Assembly (NCBI GenBank): GCA_950295325.1
Contig: OX485803.1
Span: 8,308,001 to 8,372,000 of the forward strand
Direction of reading: 5' to 3'
From: Polytrichum commune
Taxonomy: Eukaryota > Streptophyta > Polytrichopsida > Polytrichales > Polytrichaceae
Length of the DNA: 64,000 bases
In this document: piece by piece, positions 12,425-23,628 of the stretch
Position numbering within the stretch: position 1 is the stretch's first letter
Layout of the letters: each line of letters opens with the position of its first letter
The notes under the pieces: generated by a model
Seen by the model: the letters and a program-made list of their open reading frames with translations, nothing else
Told to the model about the DNA's origin: nothing
Databases searched by the model: none
Position numbers and translations under genes: made by a program

Positions 12425-12624
12425 NNNNNNNNNNNNNNNNNNNNNNNNNNNNNNNNNNNNNNNNNNNNNNNNNNNNNNNNNNNNNNNNNNNNNNNNNNNN
12501 NNNNNNNNNNNNNNNNNNNNNNNNNNNNNNNNNNNNNNNNNNNNNNNNNNNNNNNNNNNNNNNNNNNNNNNNNNNNNNNNNNNNNNNNNNNNNNNNNNNN
12601 NNNNNNNNNNNNNNNNNNNNNNNN
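12425..12624. other. Assembly gap, 200 N
   Basis: Two hundred consecutive N. Frames reported across it have no meaning. Its exact round length suggests a placeholder rather than a measured distance. Confidence 0.99.
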
Positions 12625-12679
12625 ATCTTCAACTTCCATCCTAATAATGGTTAGAAAATATCTACTTATGGACACTTCA

Positions 12680-12858
12680 AGGACATAACATTATTCATAT
12701 CCATAACAATGTTATGTAGGATTGACAATATTCCATGGAATATTCATGGATACAATATTCCCACATTTAGATTGAATGTGGGGAATATCTGGGAATATTT
12801 TGTTGAATGTTGCCAGTCCCTTAGAATATTGTTATGAATATGAATAACGTTATGGATG
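12680..12858. mobile_element. Family N hairpin MITE, copy 1
   Basis: The left part ATAACATTATTCATATCCAT is inverted at the right end (reverse complement ATAACGTTATTCATATTCAT), with further pairing of ATTCC-rich segments inward. The element is about 178 bp, AT-rich and non-coding. A truncated relative is at 53745-53835. Confidence 0.55.
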
Positions 12859-13766
12859 GGTTTGGAGCCATCTTTTCTTATAAAGTACTAAAACAATATC
12901 CCAAGTTCTTCATATCATTTTTTTCTTCATGTCAATTGTTCCCCTCCCCCCCAGGCCAAAGGATGACTTGGCCACATGTCTAGTATCGGGAGTAGAGGCG
13001 AAATACATCAAGTCAATCTTAGTATCCCGTCCATGAAATCCAACGTCTTCATCACAAGCTCGCACCATGACCCTTGGATCCACCCACCATCATCACATCG
13101 GATCACATAGTCTTAAAGAATCTTCATAAAAACACCTCCAACCTTTAAATACTAATTGGACCACTTTTGATGGTACCCTAAGGTATTTGTACAAGTGTTT
13201 TGTTTCCCATTCCTCTTTATTTTCTTAGAACCATTTCTCCTCATGTTGGCAAAATTTCATGCAATTATAAAATTTAGCCTTCACGAAGTACACCCATGCT
13301 ATTAGTGATCGCACTTAGTTTTCTACACATCTTTCGGTGACCTCCACGTGTAATTAAGAAGTAATAGACTTCCAACTTGCCTATTCTTTCTAGGGCATGT
13401 CCATAGACACATTTAAAGCATATCTATCCATATTGTAAGTTGGTATATGATGAGCTCAATATAAATTGGAAATCAAAGCAATTTGTTTTGTAATTTAAGA
13501 GTATGTCAATGTCAATCTTTCCAAATATCTCTATCACAAAACTTATAGTAGTATTCAAAAACACAATTACACCCTTATTGACATCAATGCATATATGAAA
13601 AAGAAAAAGAAAGTTTATATGAACAAATATACTCACTTTGGGTTGTTCGTTTGACTAGGCTCAAAATATATGGCATGTAATGATGAAAAACAATCAATGG
13701 GAAGTCAATATTCAATATCGAGACCCCATAAAAAATCTCCGAGGGCTATGGATGGAAAACAAATTT

Positions 13767-13785
13767 GGGGGGGGGGGGGGGGGGG
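13767..13785 (+). repeat. G19 homopolymer
   Basis: Nineteen consecutive G in AT-rich DNA. Such tracts recur through the window (8780, 9307, 15986, 22329, 23692, 55056, 55382). Copy number at such tracts is easily miscounted. Confidence 0.9.
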
Positions 13786-14108
13786 AAGAGCCAAGCGGCA
13801 AAATAACATGCATTGAGATTTGCGATGTCAATCACATCAATTGATGGTGTTTTAGGACACCATATTGATCATGGTTGTCACACGTGACGGGACGTTTGAT
13901 TATATTGTTAACCATCATGTAACATGTGATGGGCAAGGGATTGAAAGAACAATCAAATAAAAATCGATTTGCCAATTTGACCAATTGATTATTCTATTAC
14001 ATGTGTGTGAGACGGAGATGAAAAGAAGTGTAATCTTAGAAATTTTACAAGTTGATTCGACTTGTCAACTTTAAAAATTAAAGTAAACCAAACAAATCAA
14101 GGTCATAA

Positions 14109-14252
14109 TATTACTCAGCGACGTGGGTCCTTAGAGTGAGATGCTCGAAAGTTACGCCTACACTAGGAGACTAAGATTGAAACTGAACTCCCAACATCTC
14201 ATTGTTGTGTTTTGAGGGCCTACGGAATGAGAGTTGATCGTTGAGTAATATA
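14109..14252. mobile_element. Family J hairpin MITE, copy 1
   Basis: Inverted ends ATATTACTCAGCGA (left) and ATATTACTCAACGATC (right, reverse complement). An inner pair AGATGCT...AACATCTC adds to the hairpin. About 144 bp and non-coding. Copy 2 at 54484-54632 shares CCCAACATCTC and the terminal TTACTCAGCG. Confidence 0.6.
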
Positions 14253-15985
14253 ATAGTTATTTGACTATTATTGTTTATATGATCAGGTAGGTTGATTGGT
14301 CAAATTACATGGAGTAATTAAATTGGAAAGTTCAACCAGTTGACATAAAAATTAGGTATCATTTGACTACTTGACTAGACTAGTTCAAATGACTTGATTT
14401 GTTAAATATGTCTAAATTATATGTAATAGTCATTCTAGCATACCAACATGTTGACTGATTTTTAGGTGTAGAGCATGTTGATTGGTCTATTTTTTCCCAT
14501 GGACATGCAATTAAAGTTGGCGTTGAGACTAAGAACGTTCTTACTAGGCCCTCTGGACTTAATTTGATGACCCAAAACCGTTGTCATATAAGTAGCCAAA
14601 TTATAGAAGAATGCCTTTTGTATATGCACTCCAAGATAACTTATAGGTTTTTGGTTGTCATAATTGATTGCTTGATAATCTATATATGAGTAAATTTTTG
14701 TCTGACATTTAAGCATATTTGGAAAAACCACTTTGTCTAAAATTAATGACCAATGTGCACTTGCAGGGACAAAAATATCTATGACAACATCAAAAGCAAC
14801 AACACAATAATGATAACTTCAAATGTTGGTTTTCTATGTTCATCAACCACCATAGTTGTGTAGTAGTGTGATCTAATGTAAGTCATATTGGCACTTGAAA
14901 TTGTCTAAAATTCATGCATAACTCCAAATATGCTTAAATCCTAGTTTAAACATGAAAATTCTTTTTTGCTTTTTGTTTTCGGCTTGGATGTCCTCTCATT
15001 GACAGTGACACCACAACCCTAAATAGGCATTTTTATAAGAACACATATGCAAATCTCTTCTCAAGAGCTACATTTTATTGGAGGGAAATTAACGTTTTTA
15101 TTTTGAGAATAACTATATATAGTTTACAAAGTATACTAGTCTAGATGTTCTCACATCTCCAAATTCATAATTTATAGCGATATAGATATTATACATCAAA
15201 TAACACTTGAAATTGAAATTCTCCTTTTTAAGTCGGTCAATCTCAACATGGCTACACTTTTCACACCTAAGACTGTGGAATTAAGCCTAATATGGGTGGA
15301 AGATATGATGGCTTCCTTTGTTTGATGTGTGGGTTGAAATTTAGGGTGTTTTTTAGATCATAAATACTATTATTGACATACGAAATGATAATATTTTTTA
15401 ATATTTTTTTTGGTATAATATGAATATCATATTGTTATCATACTTTTCAACTTGTATCACTTCATGTTTTGTAAATATATTTAAATTCATAACATAGTCT
15501 TGAACATATAATATAATGGGCTCAAAAATGGTGTGAGTCAAGCAAAATTATGTGAACCAAAAGTATTGTGGTGTACTATAGCAGTTCACAATATTTGAAT
15601 TTGCCCATAGAATTATTAAAGGAATCAATATGCCGGATTTTGAAAATATGTTCAGATTTATTTAAATACAAGTTGATTGTTGCCACCTTTCTCAAAGATT
15701 GTTTTAAGATGTTTACTTTCATTATCAACAATGAGAAATCAATGAATGTTATGTTCTTAATCATAATTATAATATTTTATCTGAAATTCAATTCATAATA
15801 AACTATGAAATGATCCATTCTTTAAAAAAAATCATAGCCTCTTTTGCTTTCCCTATTCAAAATTATTTCATGATGATTTTTAAGAGTTTCGATGGTTATC
15901 AAGGTTCAGAATGACTACATAACTAAATCAAGTCAACTAGGGAAAAATGTGTATCAAGAAGCCTATAAAATCACAACTAAGCCTT
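14253..15985. other. AT-rich gene-free stretch
   Basis: No supported gene or clear repeat structure. The frames at 14462-14731 and 15568-15798 are AT-rich and lack recognisable motifs. Confidence 0.45.
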
Positions 15986-17220
15986 GGGGGGGGGGGTCAC
16001 TCCCTCTTATATTAATGTATACATGTGCGCTCAGGTCTTATTTATTAGGGGGCTATTTACCTTGCAGAAAATATTATAAGGTATGGTATTTCTCAAAATA
16101 AAGATAAATTATTGTATTTTAATGCACCCTATCATTAATTATTTTTTGGGGGGGAATCATTTAAAAATACCTTATTTTACTTATACTGCCAAAGAAAATT
16201 GGAAAGAAGATTACAATTCAAACAACGCACTAAAATTTTCCCTCCTGGCATGTAGGTAGAGAACATTAACTCCACATTGGATACTTTGGTTTAGTAATGT
16301 TCAAGCCAACCAGCCTGCAAAGTCATCAATCCAAGCTTTTTTAACAAAAAAATACCTCTTTTCATCCACTATCATAGACCCCACCGTACAATTGCTACCC
16401 CTAGTAGTTGTTCCCACACTAATTTACATATATTGACTAGATAAAAGAGGCCATTATACGTGATGGTATTTTACATGTAAACATGTTTCATTATTTTTAA
16501 GCCCCTTATATTATATGTATATATTTTTTGCAAAATTTATCTACAATGAATATATTAGACCCTATTTTTTTATTGCACGTTGTTTCTACAATTTTCATGA
16601 CCTCGGGGAGGTCACTAGCAAAAATTGTAGAAACAACGTGCGATAGAAAAGATGTCTAATATATTCATTGTAGATAAATTTTGCAAAATAACATACATTT
16701 GATATAGGGGGTTTAAAAATAATGGAACATGTTTACATGTAAAATACCATCACGTATAATGGCCTCTTTTATCTAGTCAATACATGTAAAATAGCATGGA
16801 AGCAATTACTAAGGGTATCAACTGTAGGGTAGGGTCTGTGGTAGTGGATAAAAAGAGGTAATTTTCTGTTGAAAAAGCTTGGATTGATGACTTCGCAGGT
16901 TGGTTAGCCTGGAAGTTGGTGAACCAATGTATCCAATGTGGAGTTAATGTTCTCTACCTACGTGCCGAGAGGGAAAATTTGAGTGCGTTGTTTGAATTGC
17001 AATCTTCATTCCAATTTTCTCTCGATGTATAAGTAAAATAAGGTATTTTTAAATTATTTCCCCCAAAATTAGAATTAGTGATATGTTGTAGTAAAATACA
17101 AGCATTTACCTTTATTTTGAAAATACCATACCTTATGATATTTTCTGCAAGGTAAATAGCCCCCCGATAAATAAATCGTGAGCGCACGTGTATGCATTAA
17201 TATAAGAGGGAGTGACCTCC
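15986..17220. mobile_element. Foldback element: 1.23 kb inverted repeat with almost no loop
   Basis: Two arms of about 600 bp meet at GACCTC-GGG-GAGGTC (16599-16613). The outer ends TCACTCCCTCTTATATTA (from 15997) and its inverse (to 17215) are exactly equidistant from that centre. Matching landmarks on both arms include GTAGAAACAACGTGC, CATCACGTATAATGGCCTC-like text, AAGCTTGGATTGATGAC, TTAATGTTCTCTACCTA and CTTGCAAGG-like text near the ends. Arms differ by scattered substitutions and small indels. The left end continues into G11. I see only a weak possible target repeat (CTAAG on both sides). No transposase is encoded. It could be a foldback or Mutator-type element, or an inverted duplication. 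If transcribed it would give long dsRNA. Confidence 0.8.
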
Positions 17221-18684
17221 CTAAGTTCATGACCTGCCAATACAAATAATTTGCAATTTTCCAATGCTATCAAATTTGGTTGGACAGTTGTCCTATGTGA
17301 TAGGATTGGCACGGACAATTAGCCCACGTGATAGGTTGCCGGTAGACCTAAAAATTCAAGTCGAACCGACTTATCAAAAATTTCATTAACTTTTATTTTT
17401 CAAAAACAATGAAAAGGTAAGGAAATGAAACCCATATATGCTCTAGAATCGTGGGTTGCCCTAGTCTTCGAGTACTAAATGTGGCAGTTGCTTTGTTGCT
17501 TTAGTATTTGTCTTCATAGACCCAATGTGAGGCAAATTCCACTTAGCTTGTTTTACTGCATATTTGTAACGAGTGTCACTTGTGCTGCCCAATTTACCCT
17601 CTTTGTCCTTGACTAAATTGCGATTATGCATTTACCCACACTTATATCTAGATCCCCCCACACTATTTCTGCCCACCAATGCACAATTGCCCTTGATCAT
17701 TAGAGGTTTGTGATGGCAACACTCTTTTGGGTGTGACAAGCTCAAAGAACCCCCATGTGTATACCAACTAAACTACTATGTAGGAGCACTTTATATCATT
17801 GGGTTTGGGGCCATAGGAAGAAGGCTTTGATTATCTCTTGAGTTTGGCATTTTTTCTTCTTCTTACCAGAGGTAGTTCGAAAAGGTCGAGAACACATGCA
17901 TTGCAATTGAAAATAAAATGAGAATTTCAAAATTGGATATCGCACCCCAAAAAGGCTTGAATCCGCGGAGCAAAACGCACCCAATCACATAAGGTAACAC
18001 GTTAAAGCTAAGGTAGAGAAAAGGCAACAAGGAAGGGGAGGATCAAAGCATGGATTGAAAACATTTTGGTGGATCAAAGGATGGACGAGTGCAAGGAAGG
18101 GAAGAATGCAATGACCTTCGGCAAGTGAGGCAGGGAATTGGGCAGAAGCTTTACCAAACAAAACAGGGACATGCAAAGCCTCTCCTCCGCGTAACCCACA
18201 CAATTGCGCATACAAATTTGGCAACAACAAAAAGGGGACGAAGCTCACTAAGTACACATTTCAAAGCAACCGCAAACAACATGCACATGCAAAGCATCAA
18301 ACACCAAAACCATGCATAACAAAACATCGGTCAACAAAAACTTTGACCTCATACGACGTTTGCATTCCAGCTCCAATCTATCTATCTATCTACACAACCA
18401 CCTTGATGAATGTCTTTGTGCTACGTGACATTTGCTAACGAGACGAGACAATTCTCGATCCCATCCAACATACATAATTGTACATGGAGTTTAGAGCGAG
18501 CACAATAAGGCCACACACCCTCCCTTGTTTACCCTTCCCTCACCATCACCCATTACAATAAGTGCACCCAACCTTATTACCTCGACACACCAAGGGCTTA
18601 AAAGTGACGTCACCGAACTAGCACTTATGTGTCCCCAAACTCACAAGACACCAAAGGAGATGAGCATAAGTGTAGCCCACTGCT
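17221..18684. other. Gene-free stretch
   Basis: No gene is supported. The 90-codon minus-strand frame at 17985-18257 starts with a hydrophobic run but matches no family I know. A CTAT microsatellite is at about 18377-18392. Confidence 0.4.
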
Positions 18685-18890
18685 CGGGGAGAACCGACAG
18701 CTAGTTACCGGTGAACCGGTTGAGTTTAAGAAATAACCGGTTGAGGTTGGAGACTTCAAGAGAATGACCGATCTTTTTGTAGGAATCTATAGAGGAATAT
18801 ACCTCAAATGAATGGAAGCAAAACCGGAAGAAGATGTCAACATACATGTAACCGGCTGGATTTAGAATCACTAGGATCTTGACTGACTTA
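18685..18890 (+). repeat. Family A (AACCGGTT) dispersed repeat, copy 2
   Basis: Carries AACCGGTTGAG, ACCGGTTGAGG and GTAACCGGCTGGA in family order and ends at GACTTATGCCCC. It abuts family B directly, so one inserted at the border of the other or they moved together. Confidence 0.65.
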
Positions 18891-19375
18891 TGCCCCCTCC
18901 CCACCCGGCTTTACCAAATAACCAAAGTCTTTCCTAAAAACCGGGTAAAGCTCCCTCGGTTATAGCAGAGGCATCCAACTATCCCACTGCACCTACAAGA
19001 ACTTGCTCTGGAGATTTTTGAGTAGGTTTTAGTGAAGTAGCTTTCACACATGTTCGTGGTTTTATCTACCAAGCAATGAATGTTGGATAGTTTTTGTCCT
19101 ATCCCCAAATCCCTTACTACTCATCTATCTTACCATCGGTTTTTGTTAATGGAGCTCCTCGTGCCCTCGTAGCTAAGACTAAAAAGCAACCAATCACAAG
19201 GGCGGGAGGCGACACTTTTAAAGGTCCTACATTCTTGCCTCATGTTTAGGTACCGATGGGAGGGTCCGTGCTTGAGGCTTAAAACCTCCCACTTTTAAGC
19301 CATGCCACATCATTTGCCAACTAGGCTCGGCACAAGATAATGTCGATGGTATGAAGGCTGGGTTTTCAGTATTAC
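18891..19375 (+). repeat. Family B repeat, copy 1
   Basis: About 485 bp that matches 44567-45062 in inverted orientation with high identity. Landmarks are GGTAAAGCTCCCTCGGTTAT, CCTACAAGAACTTGCTC, GGAGCTCCTCGTGCCCTCGT and CTAGGCTCGGCACAAGATAA. Within it, TAGCTAAGACTAAAA looks like one end of a smaller inverted-repeat element better preserved in copy 2. Confidence 0.7.
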
Positions 19376-19461
19376 AAAACGGGTACGAAATGAACACAAA
19401 AATCAGAAGCACATCACACAAGCAAGATTGCATAATCCTTTGAGAGCTCCCCCCACCGGAG

Positions 19462-19483
19462 CTCTCTCTCTCTCTCTCTCTCT
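19462..19483. repeat. CT microsatellite
   Basis: An uninterrupted CT run of about 22 bp. Confidence 0.9.
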
Positions 19484-19879
19484 TATATCCCCAAAGGAAC
19501 TCCTCGTCTTATCGTTCTTTATCCAAAGTACCTAGGAGATACTTTTAGAAGTCTTAAGTCTTACTAAACTTAAACTTAAGTTCCCTTATTACCTATGTAC
19601 ATAGATCATTTCAATCTAAAATGATGAGGTTGGGTCTACGAACACCTAGTCGTCATCAAACAACAATGTCATAATATTTAGAACCAACTTTCAATCTTAA
19701 CTAAAGTCATGTGGGAAGGGGGCAACATGCCCAACAAACACTTCCTTGGCACCGGTGTGGAAGTGTGTGTGGGGTGGAGGGAAGGGGGGTGAAAGAACCA
19801 ACCAAGGGCACAGACGTGGCGTCCACCTAGGAGGGGGATGGTGGGCCCACGAGCAGTTTATTGGGATGCCACCTAGCTG

Positions 19880-20730
19880 ACTTACCCACAAACTTGGGAG
19901 GGAGGGAAAGAGGGGGGGGGGTAGTGTGCTGTGTTGTGTTGTGTTGTGGTTGTGTGTTTGTTTTGTTCCCCGGGAGCAGGTTGCCTAACCCCCCAGGGGG
20001 TCCATAACCGCCGCTACATAACTAGGTGGCCACAAACATACATATATATCCTGCCTCCCCCCTACCTGGGTACCCTCATGACGACGTGGCACCCCTCCCA
20101 TCTCAGCAGCACTAGCAGCACAAGCACCAGCAGGCAGCCCTGCTAGGGGGGCCGATATTAAAGGCGGCTGTACAAAATCTAACAGAACACTTTAAATACT
20201 CGGGTTGTCTCCGAAATTCTGGCGGCATTGAAGATGTCGGCCCCGGGCAGGAAAAGGAAAAAGGTCGGATGGATTCCCCTCCCGTCCCCCTTTTTCAACG
20301 CACAAATGCCTTCATCCATCCGGGGTGGGCCCCCCGCCCTAGGTGTAGCGGGCGGAGACGGCATCTGGGTCATCAAAGGTTTCACCCTCGGGGCAGATAA
20401 TAGTAGCCTCCTACTAGTAAGCTAGGTAGGTGGCTACGCAGGCAGCCTAGCTAGCCTGGCCTGCGGGAGGAGGGGCGTAGGGTCCCACCTGGCAGGTGGG
20501 GGGCCGCGTCAGGTCTAGGTCAGGATGTACTGTACTTGCGGGGGTGGGGGTCTAGATTTGTCCGCTTGTGCGCTTATTTTATTCAGGGCAGTTAATGAAA
20601 TGCCCGACAGGGTGAGCAGGAATTAGGGTGCTGTGGTCGGGGGGGTACTGTCCACTTCCCAGGGGGAGGAAGGAAAGGAAAGGAAAGGAAAGGAAAGGAA
20701 AGGAAAGGAAAGGAAAGGGGTGGGCTGGGG
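19880..20730. other. GC-rich stretch with polypurine repeat
   Basis: Locally GC-rich DNA that includes G runs near 19911, a GTGTT repeat (about 19928-19947), and a polypurine GGAAA tandem repeat at about 20667-20718 next to the family C nest. Frames at 20228-20425 (starting MKMSAPGRKRKK) and 19931-20146 are open but have no recognisable domain. It may be a gene-proximal relic; I cannot support a gene. Confidence 0.4.
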
Positions 20731-21540
20731 TGGGCTGCCACGTCACACACGAGGCTGAGGGCCCGTGACCGTCCCTGCACTGCAGCCACGCTCATTGGTG
20801 GAAACGGCGGGGCCGGGAACAAGTTTGCGTCACCACACGACGCTTGAGGGACCACCGGAGTATGTAAGTGAATGCGAGGTGGATGGATGTGGGGGCCACT
20901 TCACACACGAGCCGAGACCATGGGGTTGTGTGAGCCCAAGAGAAAAAGTGTCCAAAGGCCGTCCCAAATGACCCTCCAAAATCATGTAGTGTGGTCATGG
21001 ATCCTCAAGTGTAGTGTGAAGTCACATGTGACCGCGTTCTCCACCAAATGCTATTTCAATGAATTTTTATTCATGCGGGTCCTCATAGATGAGACAATGG
21101 AATAAACCAACGGTTGTGAGTGTTTGGAGTGCCATGGTCTTTGGGTTTTGTGGTAGGCCGACACCTCCAAGAGGTGGCTTTTGTCGAAAATAGTCCAAGT
21201 GACCATGAAACATGATCCATTCGATTCCATGTAGGAATCCATGTAGACTTTGCATCCATCGTGCATTCAGATACTCCGTCGGTCCCTCAAGCGTAGTGTG
21301 AAGCGAACTTGGACCTGCTCCGCCTTTTCCACCAATGAGAGTGCTTGAAGTGGAACGGTCACGGGCTCCTAGTCTCGTGTGTGAAGTGGCCCTAAAGTCT
21401 ACTTGGGTTCGTTCCTACGTGGCATCGAATGGATCATGGTTCATGGTCACTTGGATTATTTTCAAAAACCACCTCTTGGAGGTCGGTCTAAACACACAAC
21501 CAGGAGACGGTTGCACTCCGAACGCTCACAACCGTTTGGT
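20731..21540 (+). mobile_element. Family C MITE, outer copy split by an inner copy
   Basis: The left portion (20731-20890) begins near GGGCTGCCACGTCACACAC and follows the copy at 38371 up to GATGGATGT. The right portion resumes at TAAAGTCTAC (21393) exactly where the 38371 copy continues, and runs to about 21540, where similarity stops before the expected 3' end. A second full family member sits between. The outer copy is 3'-truncated and GC-shifted at its left end. Confidence 0.7.
20893..21392 (-). mobile_element. Family C PIF/Harbinger-like MITE, inner copy, 500 bp
   Basis: A full element of exactly 500 bp with inverted ends GGGCCACTTCACACACGAG at both termini, in the opposite orientation to the outer copy. 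It has the same length as the intact copy at 38371-38870. The right flank begins TAA, the left flank reads TGG where TAA is expected from the undisturbed copy, so the duplication is altered or lost on that side. Non-coding. Confidence 0.75.
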
Positions 21541-22413
21541 TTCTGAAATTTGGAGGGAGTGTGGGAGGATCTGTCCATTTTTAAGCAAGATTTGGTGCAC
21601 TCCCTCTAAATTTTGAAAATGTGGTGTTTTCAATGAGGGATTTCACCTACGTCAAATTTTTACAATTCTTTTTTCTTGGGAAATATCTCACGTTTATTTA
21701 GGTGTGCTTCTAATGATGGTAATTTCAGTTTCTAATTTTAGGTCAGTCAAAAGATAGGTTTTGGTTTGCAGTGAGCTTTACCTAGATCCACTGGTGATGC
21801 CCTAACCACAAAACCCAAGGCAATTATAAAAGGACTCCCTTTGTCTTGATAAGATTAGGGGCATAGTTGTATTGAAGGCTAGCAAAGCTTAGTCATGATG
21901 GAGAGGGTAAGGGCTGGATGTATTTCCGATGTCTTGCTCTTACTTTGAGCTAACCTGACCTAAGTTGAAGTCACAGTCAATTGTCTTGTAACATGGACAA
22001 TGTTTCCTTTACCTGGATCAATATCAAAATTAGCATAATAGGACCTGCATTAATCACAAATCTGCATGGGCAATTTTTGTATTAGACTCATGCCCCGATC
22101 ACACCAAACCTTTCATCCAGTTTGAGCCATGAAATTACTGAGGATTATGTTGAGAGATAGATGTTGGCCCACCACTCTTCACATTATTACATTTGGAAAT
22201 GCTGATAGATGGTGTTTGAACTGGCCAGTGTGATCAGATCCTCAGTAAGATTGGTGAGGGTCCATCTCAAAGAGCCTAGCCATAGACCATTTTTACCAAG
22301 GTAAAGGATGTGTGATAACAAAACTGCTCCCCCCCCCCCCCGCGCACATACGTGCTCCCCATTCCCTATAGGTTTGTGGTTTATTCAACCCAACCGGATC
22401 CTACTACACTAAA

Positions 22414-22702
22414 TCATCTAAAGATAGGGATTTCATGTTAGATTCCACTTGAAGTAAGCAAGTTTATCTACACCATTTGATATTTAGTGTCATTTATCAT
22501 TTGTTATGTGATGTTATAATTTTCCAATATAAATCTCATATCTACCACCAATTGTCAATATGTTGTTTGAACACCATAGAACATGAATGCAATACTTGGT
22601 AAAAAGTTGCATACTAAGCAAACATGTATAACCCAACAAAATCAGGAGTAGTACGTGACCCTAAATACCATAAAAACAGTGTACATTGTTTTACAGTTAA
22701 GT
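22414..22702 (+). mobile_element. Family D MITE-like element, copy 1
   Basis: Starts CTACACTAAATCATC and contains TTTAGTGTCATTTATCATTTG, CAATTGTCAATATGTTG and ACTTGGTAAAAAGTTGCAT, in the order seen at 43760-43983. It ends near GACCCTAAATACCATAAA. Further D-like text (CACTATTTGAAATTACACAATGC) follows the adjoining family I element, which suggests that a second D copy was interrupted. Confidence 0.5.
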
Positions 22703-22705
22703 TTA

Positions 22706-22878
22706 GGGGGTTGTTAAATTGATCACGTAGTTTGTTAGAACAACCACAGTGACATGTCACGAGGTCACATGATGTGTCACATGAAGATCAAGGTATCAAT
22801 TTTGCTTCCTCTTTCGTCATTATCTACATGTCAGTGTGTGGTTGTTTGAACCACTGCGTGGTCCATTTAACAACCCCC
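22706..22878 (+). mobile_element. Family I MITE, copy 1
   Basis: Inverted ends GGGGGTTGTTAAATTGATCA (left) and GGGGGTTGTTAAATGGACCA (right, reverse complement). The similarity extends slightly outward (TTTA / TTA). About 173 bp and non-coding, lying between two blocks of family D sequence. Confidence 0.65.
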
Positions 22879-23268
22879 TAACTTAATGCCACTCACTATT
22901 TGAAATTACACAATGCTTTGATTTTTTTAATCAAAATATAAGTTTGCACCAAGTAAAGTCACCATTTTTATGTTTTATAATATCCAAACAATCAATTTGA
23001 CATGTTTTTGAAAATATTAAATCTATAGTTAAAAGAGATATTATAATACCACTGCATTGTGACATATATCCAAATTATAAGGGGCACTAAATACCATAAA
23101 TGGCGGTGGTTCCCCTGGCCCATGAAGACTAGGGGTACATATATAAGATAGAGTGGGCGTGATTAGATGAAATTCATCCTTGTTAACTAATGTAGTGGTG
23201 GGCCCAAGAAGACCGCTGAGTGGCCACCCTGTGGAGTTCGGGTAGCCCAACGGCTGATTAATTGATTG

Positions 23269-23278
23269 GATAGTAGGC
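23269..23278 (+). repeat. Left target site duplication of family F copy 1
   Basis: GATAGTAGGC, repeated exactly at 23619-23628 on the other side of the element. Confidence 0.85.
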
Positions 23279-23618
23279 CTGGGGGGGGTAGTCATTGGTT
23301 GGAGTAGCAATATACGTGCGAACAAATGATAGGGTATTTTAAAAACATGGGGGCAAAAAATTATAAATGGACTTAAGATTAATATAGGGTATCAAAAATG
23401 AAATTGGACATCTTTAAAGTACTATAGGGTATGGAATAATAGGTAATTTGGAATTATAAGTAATGCAAGCCATTTTTCTATTAACCCAAAGTAGAAATTT
23501 ACATAATGATAGCATGTGAATTTTTTTTTTTTTGAAAGTAATACCCCCCTATAAAATAGTGATTGTTCGCACCTATATCCTTAACTTTTTAACACACTGC
23601 CCCCCCCCCTCCCCCCGA
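23279..23618 (+). mobile_element. Family F MITE with G/C homopolymer ends, copy 1
   Basis: A 340 bp non-coding element starting CTGGGGGGGG and ending CCCCCCGA, flanked by a perfect 10 bp duplication. Subterminal inverted matches include GTGCGAACAA in both ends. It is roughly 95 percent identical by eye to copy 2 at 55053-55399, including TCATTGGTTGGAGTAGCAAT and AGTACTATAGGGTATGGAAT. A 9-10 bp duplication with inverted ends points to the Mutator superfamily, though the ends are unusual. Confidence 0.8.
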
Positions 23619-23628
23619 GATAGTAGGC
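23619..23628 (+). repeat. Right target site duplication of family F copy 1
   Basis: GATAGTAGGC, identical to 23269-23278. Confidence 0.85.

Noticed and set aside
12321-12675. Frames crossing the N gap
   Set aside because: Composed mostly of unknown residues.
15892-17318. Short frames in both foldback arms
   Set aside because: They are inverted-repeat sequence; both strands give similar peptides by symmetry and none is recognisable.
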